Positions 1 to 7,487 of a stretch of DNA of 44,338 nt are shown here, in pieces. Made by a program: the position numbers and the translations under genes. Numbering within the stretch: position 1 is the first letter of the stretch; each line of letters starts with the position of its first letter. This stretch comes from Streptomyces sp. SID11385 (GTDB lineage Bacteria; Actinomycetota; Actinomycetes; Streptomycetales; Streptomycetaceae). The notes beneath the pieces were generated by a model, which was given only the letters and a program-made list of their open reading frames with translations, had not been told where the DNA came from and did not search any database. The DNA lies in contig NZ_JAAGLR010001180.1 in the NCBI RefSeq assembly GCF_010548245.1, positions 1 through 44,338 on the forward strand, given 5' to 3'.

Positions 1-2
1 CA

Positions 3-473
3 GCCCCCGCCGCCCCCGCCTCCCCCTCCGCCGACCCGCACCGGCCCGGAGGCTTCGGCCCCTCCGCCACCCCTGCTGCCTCCGCCTCGCCCAGTGGCGA
101 TGCGGCCGGGGCCGCTGCGAGCGTTCCGCCCTCTCGTACGGGGCATGAAGCGCGGACGACGGCCCCACGGCACCCCGCCGCGTCCCGGACGGTTCCGGCC
201 GCCCCGCCCGTGCTCCCGCTCGCGCCCTCGGCGCCGCAGCGCGATCGCGCCCTCCGCCCTCCGCTCCCGCGGCCACCTGGCGGGGCTCCTGAGACGGAGG
301 GAGCCGTGGCCGGGGAGATGCCTCTGGCCGACGACGTCCCCTTCACCGTGGGTGCGAGAGGTACGGGATTCCTCACGGACGGGCGCAGCCGTCTCGTCCT
401 GGGCGGTGGACTCATCTGTCTGGGCTGCGGCCTCGCCACCGCCCTGCTCGCCTTCCGCCTCCGCCGCGTCTGA
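3..473 (+). CDS. C-terminal fragment of a Pro/Ala-rich membrane-anchored protein
   Basis: The frame is open from the left edge and stops at 471-473, so the 5' end lies outside the window; 156 residues are visible. About 115 residues are rich in Pro, Ala, Ser and Arg and look disordered. They are followed by one hydrophobic stretch (LVLGGGLICLGCGLATALLA) and a short basic end, RLRRV. A single C-terminal membrane span with positive residues inside is the usual anchor of an extracytoplasmic actinobacterial protein. There is no LPXTG-like sortase motif. No family can be assigned from this part. The alternative is that only the last 50-60 residues are a real tail; the G/C-rich third positions through the visible frame favour the longer reading. 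Confidence 0.55.
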   Translation, partial: APAAPASPSADPHRPGGFGPSATPAASASPSGDAAGAAASVPPSRTGHEARTTAPRHPAASRTVPAAPPVLPLAPSAPQRDRALRPPLPRPPGGAPETEGAVAGEMPLADDVPFTVGARGTGFLTDGRSRLVLGGGLICLGCGLATALLAFRLRRV

Positions 474-867
474 CGCCCTGCGCCGTGCGCGCCGTCGCAC
501 GCCGGCGCTTGAACCGCGCCGCACGCCCGCATCCCCGCCGCCAGCAAGCCAGCCGCTCGCGCCGCCCGCAGCCCGCGCCGGTGCGGAAACCCGGCCGGTA
601 AAGGGACCCGGAGGAGGACAGCGCGTCCACGACGGGCCACACGCGGCGCCCCACCCCCGTACGGACCCCGACCCGTACCGGACCCCGCCTCCCCACTCAG
701 CCCCACCTCCCACCGAGCCCGGCGCCCCAACCACTCCCTCCCCACCCCACCCCACGCCCCGCCGGACGACATGCCCCCGCCGCTCGCATCCCTCCGCATC
801 CCCCCGCACCCCCACCGCCCAGCCCACTGCCTTCAAGCAATCCGCAGGCGTGCGACAGAATGGGCGT
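474..867. other. Gene-free stretch upstream of bpa
   Basis: This is very C-rich sequence with no convincing gene on either strand. The only open frames have poor codon bias. The right end carries the likely bpa promoter. I see no clear hairpin, repeat or RNA gene in it. Confidence 0.5.
856..861 (+). promoter_or_regulatory. -10-like hexamer (CAGAAT) of a probable leaderless bpa mRNA
   Basis: CAGAAT lies six bases before the ATG at 868. There is no Shine-Dalgarno sequence between them, so transcription would start at or next to the start codon. Confidence 0.4.
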
Positions 868-1404
868 ATGGAGATCCCGAGGAACGAACGGTCGCAGGAG
901 CAGCCGCAGGTCCTGGTCGTCGGGCAGGAGGGGATGGCGCTCGGCGGCGGGGGTGTGGATGACGAGTCGGGCGAGACCCCGATCACCGAGATGGTCGCCC
1001 AGCCCGCCAAGGTCATGCGGATCGGCAGCATGATCAAGCAGTTGCTGGAGGAGGTGCGGGCCGCGCCTCTCGACGAGGCGAGCCGGGCCCGGCTGCGGGA
1101 GATTCACGCCAGCTCCGTCAAGGAGCTGGAGGACGGGCTCGCCCCGGAGCTGGTGGAGGAGCTGGAGCGGATCTCGCTCCCCTTCACCGACGAGGTCACG
1201 CCGAGCGATGCCGAGCTGCGGATCGCGCAGGCGCAGCTCGTGGGCTGGCTGGAGGGCCTCTTCCACGGCATCCAGACGACCCTCTTCGCCCAGCAGATGG
1301 CCGCCCGCGCCCAACTGGAGCAGATGCGGCGGGCGCTGCCGCCCGGCAGCGGCGGGGACGAGGGCGATCTCGGCGGCGGCCGTACGGGCGGCCCCTACCT
1401 CTGA
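868..1404 (+). CDS. bpa: Bacterial proteasome activator (Bpa/DUF2587 family)
   Basis: This 178-residue protein is an ATP-independent activator that opens the 20S proteasome gate. Established knowledge: Mycobacterium tuberculosis Bpa forms a dodecameric ring of four-helix bundles and docks through a C-terminal GQYL (HbYX-like) tail. Seen here: the family core of four helices runs from about residue 40 to 155 and is rich in Leu, Glu and Arg. After a Gly/Asp-rich linker the chain ends in GGPYL, which supplies the Tyr-Leu docking end. The first 40 residues are acidic and probably flexible. The ATG at 868 is chosen because the family begins with a short charged segment and because the upstream frame is long, Pro/Arg-rich and unlike coding sequence. 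The gene stands alone, convergent with the PASTA kinase gene. The proteasome genes themselves are not in the window. Confidence 0.9.
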   Translation: MEIPRNERSQEQPQVLVVGQEGMALGGGGVDDESGETPITEMVAQPAKVMRIGSMIKQLLEEVRAAPLDEASRARLREIHASSVKELEDGLAPELVEELERISLPFTDEVTPSDAELRIAQAQLVGWLEGLFHGIQTTLFAQQMAARAQLEQMRRALPPGSGGDEGDLGGGRTGGPYL

Positions 1405-1460
1405 CCCCCGGCGCGTACACGGGGACCGTCGGTCACGACCGACCGGCCAGGCGAAGCGAA

Positions 1461-1501
1461 GAAGGGCGGCGACCGGACGACAGACTCCGGCGCCGCCCTT
1501 C
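1461..1501. terminator. Hairpin between bpa and the PASTA kinase gene
   Basis: GAAGGGCGGCG (1461-1471) pairs with CGCCGCCCTTC (1491-1501) around a 19-base loop. It sits between convergent genes and could serve both. The stretch to 1674 beyond it holds several dispersed TACGGGC words and no gene. Confidence 0.5.
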
Positions 1502-1674
1502 GCCATGCGCGGCAGGGTTCTTCCGCGCGTACGGCACGTCCGCGCTTACGGGCCCATCCGCCCGTACGAGCCCCATCCGTGTACGGGCTTCCCCGCGCCT
1601 ACGGGCCTCCGCGCGCCCCCCCCGTCACACCAGCCCGGCCCCCGTCACACCGCCCCTCGCCCTCACCTCACGCC

Positions 1675-3594
1675 TCACGCCGGATTCCCCGTCGACACCC
1701 GCAAGGTGATCGACGGCTTGTCCTTCTTGTCGACCTCCTTGTTCGGGTCCGGCTTCTGGCTGATCACCGTGCCGTCGCCGAAGGTGTTGTTGTCGACCCT
1801 CTCGACCGTCCACTTCCAGCCGCCCGCCTTCAGGCACGCCTCGGCGGACTTCAGGTACTTGTACTGGACGTCCGGCACCATCACCTTGTCCGGGGCCCAC
1901 GACAGCGGCGTGCGGGAGACGCACTTGTCGGGGGACAGCGTCCGGTCCGTCTCGGGGCTGCGGTAGCCGGGCGGATGGGCGCCGGACTCCTCGGCCACCG
2001 GCTTGCGGTCGGGCTCGTCCTTCGTGTCACCGGTCCCGAACGCGACCCACAGCCCTCCGCCCACGAGGACGAGCGCCGCGACCGCGATCGTCAGGACCGT
2101 CCGCCGCCCCTTCTTCCCGGACTTCGGCCCGCCGCCCGAACCGACCGCACCCGAACCGACGGCACCCGCACCGCCCGCACCCGCACCGCCCCCGTCGTGC
2201 CCCGCCCCCACCGCACCGGCCTGCGGATATCCGTACGCGCCCGAGCCCTGCCCGTACGAGGGCGCGCCGCCGTACGCGGCGCCCCCGTTCCCGTACGGCG
2301 GCGTCTGCCCGTACGGGTTCGGCGCCGGGCTCTGATAGCCGCCCTGCGCCGCCCCGTACGCGGGCGGAGGCGTGCCGTACGCCTGCGGCTGCGGCGCCGG
2401 CGGAAAGCCCTGCTGCGGCACAGGCGGAAAAATCGCCTGCCCCGCCTGCCCCGCCTGCCCCGCCTGCCCCGCCTGCCCCGCCCCGCTCACCCCGTGCCCA
2501 GCACCCCCGCCGGCCACGCCGCCCGCGTCACCACCGCCCCCCGCGCCCCCCACACCCGGCCCCGCCCCCGTCAGCGCCCCCGCCACCCGCTCGCACTCCT
2601 CCCGCATCGCCTCCGCGTGCGGGAAGCGCTCGGCGGGGTTCTTGCGGAGGGCGCGGGCGATGAGCGCGTCGACCGCCGGGGGCAGGGCCCTGTTCAGCGT
2701 CGAGGGGACCGGCGGGGGCTCCTGGACGTGCGCGTAGGCGATCGCGAAGGGCGAGTCCGCGTCGAAGGGGAGCCGTCCGGTCAGCAGCTGGAAGAGCATG
2801 ACGCCGACCGAGTAGATGTCGCTGCGCGCGTCCACGGGACGGCCCAGCGCCTGCTCGGGGGAGAGGTACTGCGGGGTGCCGACGACCATGCCGGTCTGGG
2901 TCATCGATGTGACACCGGACTGGATGGCGCGGGCGATGCCGAAGTCCATCACCTTCACCACGCCGCGCCGGTTCACCATGACGTTGCCCGGCTTGATGTC
3001 GCGGTGCACGAGCCCCATCTCGTGGCTCAGCTCCAGGGCCGCGAGCACGTCCCCGGTGATCTTCAGCGCGCGCTGCGCGGGCATCGCCCCGTGCGCCCGG
3101 ACGTCCTGCTCGAAGAGGGTGCCGAGCGGATCGCCCTCGATGTACTCCATGACGATGTACGGAGTCGTCGCGCCGTCGAGCTGGTCCTCGCCGGTGTCGA
3201 AGACCGAGACGATGTGCGGGTGGGCGAGCTTCGCCACCGCCTGCGCCTCGCGGCGGAAACGCTCGCGGAAGGCGGGTTCGCGGCCGAGGTCGGTGTGGAG
3301 GGTCTTGATCGCGACCCGGCGGTCGAGCGCGGAGTCGTACGCGAGGTGCACGGATGCCATGCCCCCGGCCCCGAGCAGCTCCTCCAGCCGGTACCGGCCA
3401 CCGGCCACCGTCTTCCCGACGTACCGGTCCCGCGCCTCGTCGCCGTTCCCCGCGTACGGGTCACGCGCCTCGTCGCCGTTCCCCGCGTACGGGTCACGCG
3501 CCCCGTCGCCCTCCGCCGCGTACGGATCGCGCCCCCCGTTCCCCCCGTCCCCGTTCCCCACGTACCGGCCGCGCGCGTCGTCGTCCTGGCTCAT
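1675..3594 (-). CDS. Membrane Ser/Thr protein kinase with one PASTA-like domain
   Basis: This is a 639-residue PknB-type sensor kinase. The order is a disordered N-terminus with an 11-residue repeat (RDPYAGNGDEA-like), a kinase domain at about 67-336, a Gly/Pro/Tyr-rich linker with an AGQ run, one membrane span at about 498-520, and an extracellular PASTA-like domain at about 571-636. Kinase motifs are present: GAGGMASV loop, VAIK lysine (K97), HRDIKPGN (D199), DFG (217-219) and the SPE activation-loop end. PASTA domains in this family sense peptidoglycan fragments or lipid II; the ligand here is inferred. The start MSQDDD at 3594 has GGCGGGGGA just before it; an ATG at 3606 is the alternative. 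Two Cys (about 558 and 587) flank or lie in the PASTA part and could form a disulfide. The gene is divergent from a second kinase. Confidence 0.92.
   Translation of the reverse strand: MSQDDDARGRYVGNGDGGNGGRDPYAAEGDGARDPYAGNGDEARDPYAGNGDEARDRYVGKTVAGGRYRLEELLGAGGMASVHLAYDSALDRRVAIKTLHTDLGREPAFRERFRREAQAVAKLAHPHIVSVFDTGEDQLDGATTPYIVMEYIEGDPLGTLFEQDVRAHGAMPAQRALKITGDVLAALELSHEMGLVHRDIKPGNVMVNRRGVVKVMDFGIARAIQSGVTSMTQTGMVVGTPQYLSPEQALGRPVDARSDIYSVGVMLFQLLTGRLPFDADSPFAIAYAHVQEPPPVPSTLNRALPPAVDALIARALRKNPAERFPHAEAMREECERVAGALTGAGPGVGGAGGGGDAGGVAGGGAGHGVSGAGQAGQAGQAGQAGQAIFPPVPQQGFPPAPQPQAYGTPPPAYGAAQGGYQSPAPNPYGQTPPYGNGGAAYGGAPSYGQGSGAYGYPQAGAVGAGHDGGGAGAGGAGAVGSGAVGSGGGPKSGKKGRRTVLTIAVAALVLVGGGLWVAFGTGDTKDEPDRKPVAEESGAHPPGYRSPETDRTLSPDKCVSRTPLSWAPDKVMVPDVQYKYLKSAEACLKAGGWKWTVERVDNNTFGDGTVISQKPDPNKEVDKKDKPSITLRVSTGNPA
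2435..2479. repeat. 9-bp tandem repeat inside the PASTA kinase gene
   Basis: Five copies of GCCTGCCCC encode the AGQ run of the kinase linker on the minus strand. The array looks prone to length changes by slippage without loss of frame. Confidence 0.8.
3421..3519. repeat. 33-bp tandem repeat in the 5' end of the PASTA kinase gene
   Basis: Three 33-bp units start at 3421, 3454 and 3487, and a decayed fourth starts at 3520. They encode 11-residue units (RDPYAGNGDEA type) ahead of the kinase domain. The first two differ at only a few bases, so the repeat is recent. Each unit carries a Tyr and acidic residues. Confidence 0.85.
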
Positions 3595-3984
3595 ATCCCC
3601 CGCCATCCCCCGCCGTCCCCGCCGTCCCGCAGGTCCCGCCGGTCCCGTCGTCCCCGTGCCGCTCGGGGGGCGTTCCGGCTTCCCGGCCGTCCGTGTGTGC
3701 TCCGGCCGCGTGCGATGATCCTTGACCGGTTCCGGCCAAGTCTGCCCCAGGGCACGGGAAGGTCAAGCGAGGTGCCCGAGTCGTGACCGTACGCGGTACG
3801 AGGGCGGGACGGGCGTGACGCGGCGCACACTCGCGCGGCCAGGGAATATGCCCGGCCTGCCGGGTGGGGGGCCGGATGGCCGTTCCGTCCCGGACCGCGA
3901 GGCCCCTGTGAGGCTGTAGCGTGGCGATGGAGGACCGTAACAACACCCGCACGGACCGCGGGACAGAAACGACGGCGAGGACCG
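3595..3984. promoter_or_regulatory. Divergent control region between the two kinase genes
   Basis: This 390-base region separates two divergent kinase genes and must hold promoters for both. A TTGACC at 3722-3727 is a possible -35 on the plus strand, and TAGCGT at 3918-3923 a possible -10, but they are not correctly spaced as a pair. The plus-strand start at 3985 has GGCGAGG just upstream. I see no strong palindrome. Confidence 0.4.
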
Positions 3985-5619
3985 ATGGCACAGACGCAGC
4001 GCGCCCAGGGCCCGTCCGACCCGGAGGCGACTGGCGGCCCCCTGTCGGACGCCCCCGAGTCCTTCGGTAACGGAGGACTGGTCGGCGATGGCCGCTACCG
4101 GCTGACGCACCGGCTCGGGCGGGGCGGTATGGCGGAGGTGTGGGCCGCCGAGGACGTACGTCTCGGCCGCACCGTCGCGGTGAAGCTGCTGCGCGCCGAC
4201 CTCGCCGAAGACCCTGTCTCCAAGGCCCGGTTCACGCGCGAGGCGCAGTCCGTCGCGGGGCTCAACCACCACGCGGTCGTCGCGGTCTACGACTCCGGCG
4301 AGGACACGGTCGGCGGCAACGTCGTCCCGTACATCGTCATGGAGCTGGTCGAGGGCCGTACGATCCGTGAGCTGCTGCTCAGCGCGGAGGCGCCCACCGC
4401 CGACCAGGCGCTGATCATCGTCTCCGGCGTCCTCGACGCGCTCGCCTACTCGCACCAGCACGGCATCGTGCACCGCGACATCAAGCCGGCGAACGTCATC
4501 ATCACGAACTCGGGCGCCGTCAAGGTCATGGACTTCGGCATCGCCCGCGCGCTGCACGGCGCGCAGTCCACGATGACGCAGACCGGCATGGTCATGGGCA
4601 CCCCGCAGTACCTCTCCCCCGAGCAGGCGCTCGGCAAGGCCGTCGACCACCGCAGCGACCTCTACGCGACCGGCTGCCTCCTGTACGAACTCCTCACCTC
4701 GCGCCCGCCGTTCACCGGCGAGACCCCGCTCTCGGTGGTCTACCAGCACGTGCAGGACCCGCCGGTGCCGCCCTCGCAGATGGCGGAGAACTGCCCGCCC
4801 GAGCTGGACGGGCTCGTCCTGCGCGCGCTCGCGAAGGAGCCGGACGACCGGTTCCAGAGCGCCGAGGAGATGAGCGGGCTCGTCCAGTACGCGCTGCAAA
4901 TGCTCCACGAGCAGGGCGCGTTCACCGGCAGCTGGAACACGGGGCACGTCGATGTCGCCGCCTTCGGCACGCCGCAGGCGGGCCCCGCGACGATGCCTTT
5001 CGGCAGCGGCACGGCGCAGATTCCGCAGCAGCCGATGCTGCGTCCGCTCGGTGAGGACGACGGCGGGTACGAGGCCGGGGGCGGCCCCCGGCGCGGCGGC
5101 AGCAAGACCCGGCTCTACGTCATCGCCGCGCTCGCCGTCGTCGCGATCGTCGTCGGCGTCGCCGTCGCGATGAACAACTTCGGCAGCGACACGTCCGGGG
5201 ACACGGACAAGAAGCCGCAGCCCTCCGTCTCGCAGACGGAGAAGAAGGAGAAGAAGAGCACCGAGCCCTCCGAGACCGCCGAGGAGGACCAGAGCGACGA
5301 CACGGGGACCGGCAGCGATACGGGCAGCGGCAACGGCTGGGGACAGAACCAGCCCAGCGGCGGCGGGAACCAGCAGTCCCAGCCCGCGCCGAGCACGACC
5401 GACGAGGCCCCCGGGGGCGGCGGCGCCCCGGAGCCCAGCAACACCCAGGGCGGCGGGGGCACCGAGACCGGCGGCGGCGAGAACAGCCAGGACCCGGGCG
5501 GCGAGCAGACCCAGCCGACCGATCCCGGCGACGGCGGCGACCAGGGCGGCGAGGAGACCGGTGGTACGAACACCGGCAACCCCGGCGAAGGCGAGCCCAC
5601 CACCGGACAGCAGGGCTGA
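3985..5619 (+). CDS. Membrane Ser/Thr protein kinase with long disordered extracellular tail
   Basis: This 544-residue Pkn-type kinase has its kinase domain at about 38-305: GRGGMAEV loop, VAVK lysine (K67), HRDIKPAN (D165), DFG (183-185), and GTPQYLSPE in the activation segment with Thr residues (STMTQTG) that are the usual autophosphorylation sites. A linker rich in Gly and Pro leads to a single membrane span at about 376-396. The outer 145 residues are almost only Gly, Ser, Thr, Glu, Asp, Gln, Pro and Asn. They contain no PASTA or other sensor domain, so the tail is probably a flexible cell-wall-spanning or interaction segment. The ATG at 3985 has GGCGAGG in front of it. The kinase domain closely resembles that of the divergent neighbour, so the two look like ancient duplicates. 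A hairpin terminator follows the stop. Confidence 0.92.
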   Translation: MAQTQRAQGPSDPEATGGPLSDAPESFGNGGLVGDGRYRLTHRLGRGGMAEVWAAEDVRLGRTVAVKLLRADLAEDPVSKARFTREAQSVAGLNHHAVVAVYDSGEDTVGGNVVPYIVMELVEGRTIRELLLSAEAPTADQALIIVSGVLDALAYSHQHGIVHRDIKPANVIITNSGAVKVMDFGIARALHGAQSTMTQTGMVMGTPQYLSPEQALGKAVDHRSDLYATGCLLYELLTSRPPFTGETPLSVVYQHVQDPPVPPSQMAENCPPELDGLVLRALAKEPDDRFQSAEEMSGLVQYALQMLHEQGAFTGSWNTGHVDVAAFGTPQAGPATMPFGSGTAQIPQQPMLRPLGEDDGGYEAGGGPRRGGSKTRLYVIAALAVVAIVVGVAVAMNNFGSDTSGDTDKKPQPSVSQTEKKEKKSTEPSETAEEDQSDDTGTGSDTGSGNGWGQNQPSGGGNQQSQPAPSTTDEAPGGGGAPEPSNTQGGGGTETGGGENSQDPGGEQTQPTDPGDGGDQGGEETGGTNTGNPGEGEPTTGQQG

Positions 5620-5640
5620 GCCGCACCCCCGACAACCGCG

Positions 5641-5675
5641 AGGGCCGGCCCCGATTCCCCGATCGGACCGGCCCT
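5641..5675 (+). terminator. Intrinsic terminator after the second kinase gene
   Basis: AGGGCCGG (5641-5648) pairs with CCGGCCCT (5668-5675), and an inner CCGAT/ATCGG extends the stem. TT follows. It lies 21 bases after the stop codon and directly before a parS site. Confidence 0.75.
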
Positions 5676-5676
5676 T

Positions 5677-5704
5677 TCGCGATGTTTCACGTGAAACATC
5701 GCGA
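5677..5704. other. parS site 1 (ParB-binding; core TGTTTCACGTGAAACA at 5683-5698)
   Basis: The 16-base core is the canonical parS palindrome recognised by chromosomal ParB; the Streptomyces consensus is GTTTCACGTGAAAC. Here the symmetry extends to 28 bases without a mismatch (5677-5704). It is intergenic, between the kinase terminator and the bkd upstream region. Confidence 0.95.
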
Positions 5705-6146
5705 CCCCCGCGCCACGAAAACGCGGCCGATATGTCCGTTCCCGCACGCGGGGGCAGTTTCACACACCTCCGCTCCCCGCGCAGCCGATGCGCCGCCGGT
5801 CACATTGGCTCTTCCCGCGCCCCGGGTGCGCGGGTTAACGTGCCGGTGTTCCGGCCCCCTGCGAGGCTGTGACCAGGAGTTGCGGGCGACGCCCTCCCCG
5901 GCCTTCTCGATTTACTTGGAAATCCAAGCAAAATTGCAGGTCAGTGGGGGTTCGCGGAGTATTGGCGCACTGGGTAACGTGCATGTTGCAGGGGCTCACC
6001 GGGGCACTTGTCACGCCTGTTCCCGGCCGAGCCGCACCCACCCCGTGCGCGGGAGGGGAGCAGGCGCCTTCCCTCTCCGTCCCAGGAGACGGAGGGATAC
6101 CCAGCTTCCGGCAGATCCCGGGAGCCGGACCGACGGAGGAACACAC
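5705..6146. promoter_or_regulatory. Upstream region of the bkd operon
   Basis: There is no convincing gene in these 442 bases. The part at about 5908-5995 is markedly more A/T-rich than its surroundings and holds the likely promoter and operator. TTGCAG at 5934-5939 followed 17 bases later by GAGTAT is a possible -35/-10 pair. A GGAGGA ribosome binding site at 6135-6140 precedes the GTG start. A divergent regulator gene such as an Lrp/AsnC-type bkdR is not present. Confidence 0.5.
5915..5928. promoter_or_regulatory. Perfect 14-bp palindrome upstream of bkdA
   Basis: CTTGGAAATCCAAG is two 6-base arms around AA, in the A/T-rich part of the bkd leader and just before the proposed promoter. It looks like a repressor operator. 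The binding protein is unknown; an Lrp/AsnC or TetR-type regulator of branched-chain catabolism is an inference. Confidence 0.5.
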
Positions 6147-7487
6147 GTGACTGCCAAGAAGGCGCCGGCGCGAGCCGCAGCGCCCGCCCCGGCGAAGAGC
6201 GCCAGCCCGGCCAAGAGCGCCGCCAAGGCCCCCGCCCGCCGCGGCTCAGCGGCCAAGACGCCCACCTCAGCGGCCAAGACGGCAGGCCCGGCGGCCAAGA
6301 CGGCAGCCTCGGCGGCCAAGGCGCCCGCCACGGCCCGCAAGGCCAAGGCGACCCCGGCGAAGGCGGCCCCCGCGCCCACCCCCGCCACCCCTGCCGACGA
6401 GCCCGAGCTGGTGCAGCTCCTCACCCCGGAGGGCGTCCGCGTCCCCCATCCGGAGTACGACCGCTGGGTCGAGGACATCACGGCCGACGAGCTGCGCGGT
6501 TTCTACCGCGACATGGTCCTCACGCGCCGTTTCGACAGCGAGGCCACGAGTCTCCAGCGCCAGGGCGAGCTGGGCCTGTGGCCCTCGCTGCTCGGCCAGG
6601 AGGCCGCGCAGATCGGCTCGGGCCGCGCGCTGCGCCCCGACGACTACGTCTTCCCCACCTACCGCGAGCACGGCGTCGCGTGGTGCAGGGGCGTGGACCC
6701 GACGCTCCTCCTCGGCATGTTCCGCGGCGTGAACAACGGCGGCTGGGACCCCACGAGCAACAACTTCCACCTGTACACGATCGTGATCGGCTCCCAGGCC
6801 CTGCACGCGACCGGCTACGCGATGGGCATCGGCCTCGACGGCGCCGACTCGGCCGTCGTCGCCTACTTCGGCGACGGCGCCTCCAGCCAGGGCGACGTGG
6901 CCGAGGCGTTCACCTTCTCGGCCGTCTACAACGCGCCGACGCTGTTCTTCTGCCAGAACAACCAGTGGGCCATCTCCGAGCCCACCGAGCGCCAGACGCG
7001 CGTGCCGCTCTACCAGCGCGCCCGCGGCTACGGCTTCCCCGGCGTCCGCGTCGACGGCAACGACGTCCTCGCCGTCCTCGCCGTGACCCGCGCCGCGCTC
7101 GCGCACATCCGCTCCGGCCAGGGCCCGATGCTCGTCGAGGCGTTCACGTACCGCATGGGCGCCCACACGACCTCCGACGACCCCACCCGCTACCGCACGG
7201 ACGACGAGCGGCAGGCGTGGGAGGCGAAGGACCCGATCGAGCGACTGCGCGCCCACCTGCTCGCCGAGGGCCTCGCCGACGAGGCGTTCTTCGCCTCGCT
7301 CGAAGAGGAGAGCGAGGCGATGGGGCGGAGCGTGCGCGAGGCGATCCGCGCCATGCCGGACCCCGACCGCCTGGCGATCTTCGAGAACGCCTACGCGGAC
7401 GGAAGCTCCCTCGTGGACGAGGAGCGCGCGCAGTTCGAGGAGTACCAGGCGTCCTTCGCGGACGTCTCGGCCGGAGAGGGCGAGTGA
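6147..7487 (+). CDS. bkdA: Branched-chain 2-oxoacid dehydrogenase E1 alpha subunit with Lys/Ala-rich N-terminal tail
   Basis: This 446-residue ThDP-dependent E1 alpha decarboxylates 2-oxo acids from Val, Leu and Ile and passes the acyl group to the E2 lipoyl arm. The catalytic domain starts near residue 84. The ThDP motif runs from GDGASSQGD (G242-D243-G244) to CQNNQW (N271-N272). The loop TYRMGAHTTSDDPTRYR is typical of E1 alpha and is a phosphorylation site in relatives. The GTG at 6147 has GGAGGA six bases upstream. The first 83 residues are odd: about 12 Lys, several Arg, otherwise Ala, Pro, Ser and Thr, and no acidic residue before D84. They include four 7-residue repeats (SAAKTxx), like the tails of histone H1 or HupS. 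bkdB overlaps the end by 4 bases. A pyruvate-type E1 cannot be excluded by sequence alone, but the gene order and motifs favour Bkd. Confidence 0.9.
   Translation: MTAKKAPARAAAPAPAKSASPAKSAAKAPARRGSAAKTPTSAAKTAGPAAKTAASAAKAPATARKAKATPAKAAPAPTPATPADEPELVQLLTPEGVRVPHPEYDRWVEDITADELRGFYRDMVLTRRFDSEATSLQRQGELGLWPSLLGQEAAQIGSGRALRPDDYVFPTYREHGVAWCRGVDPTLLLGMFRGVNNGGWDPTSNNFHLYTIVIGSQALHATGYAMGIGLDGADSAVVAYFGDGASSQGDVAEAFTFSAVYNAPTLFFCQNNQWAISEPTERQTRVPLYQRARGYGFPGVRVDGNDVLAVLAVTRAALAHIRSGQGPMLVEAFTYRMGAHTTSDDPTRYRTDDERQAWEAKDPIERLRAHLLAEGLADEAFFASLEEESEAMGRSVREAIRAMPDPDRLAIFENAYADGSSLVDEERAQFEEYQASFADVSAGEGE
6245..6328 (+). repeat. 21-bp tandem repeat in the bkdA tail
   Basis: Four 21-base units start at 6245, 6266, 6287 and 6308. 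They encode SAAKTPT, SAAKTAG, PAAKTAA and SAAKAPA. The units keep GCGGCCAAG exactly and vary at the edges. Confidence 0.85.

Noticed and set aside
3763..5763. 666-codon open frame on the minus strand across the second kinase gene
   Set aside because: It is a shadow of the real kinase frame; the protein is Arg/Gly/Leu low-complexity with no family match.
5682..6146. Upstream extension of bkdA starting MFHVKH
   Set aside because: MFHVKH is only the translation of the parS palindrome; the GTG at 6147 has a strong ribosome binding site.
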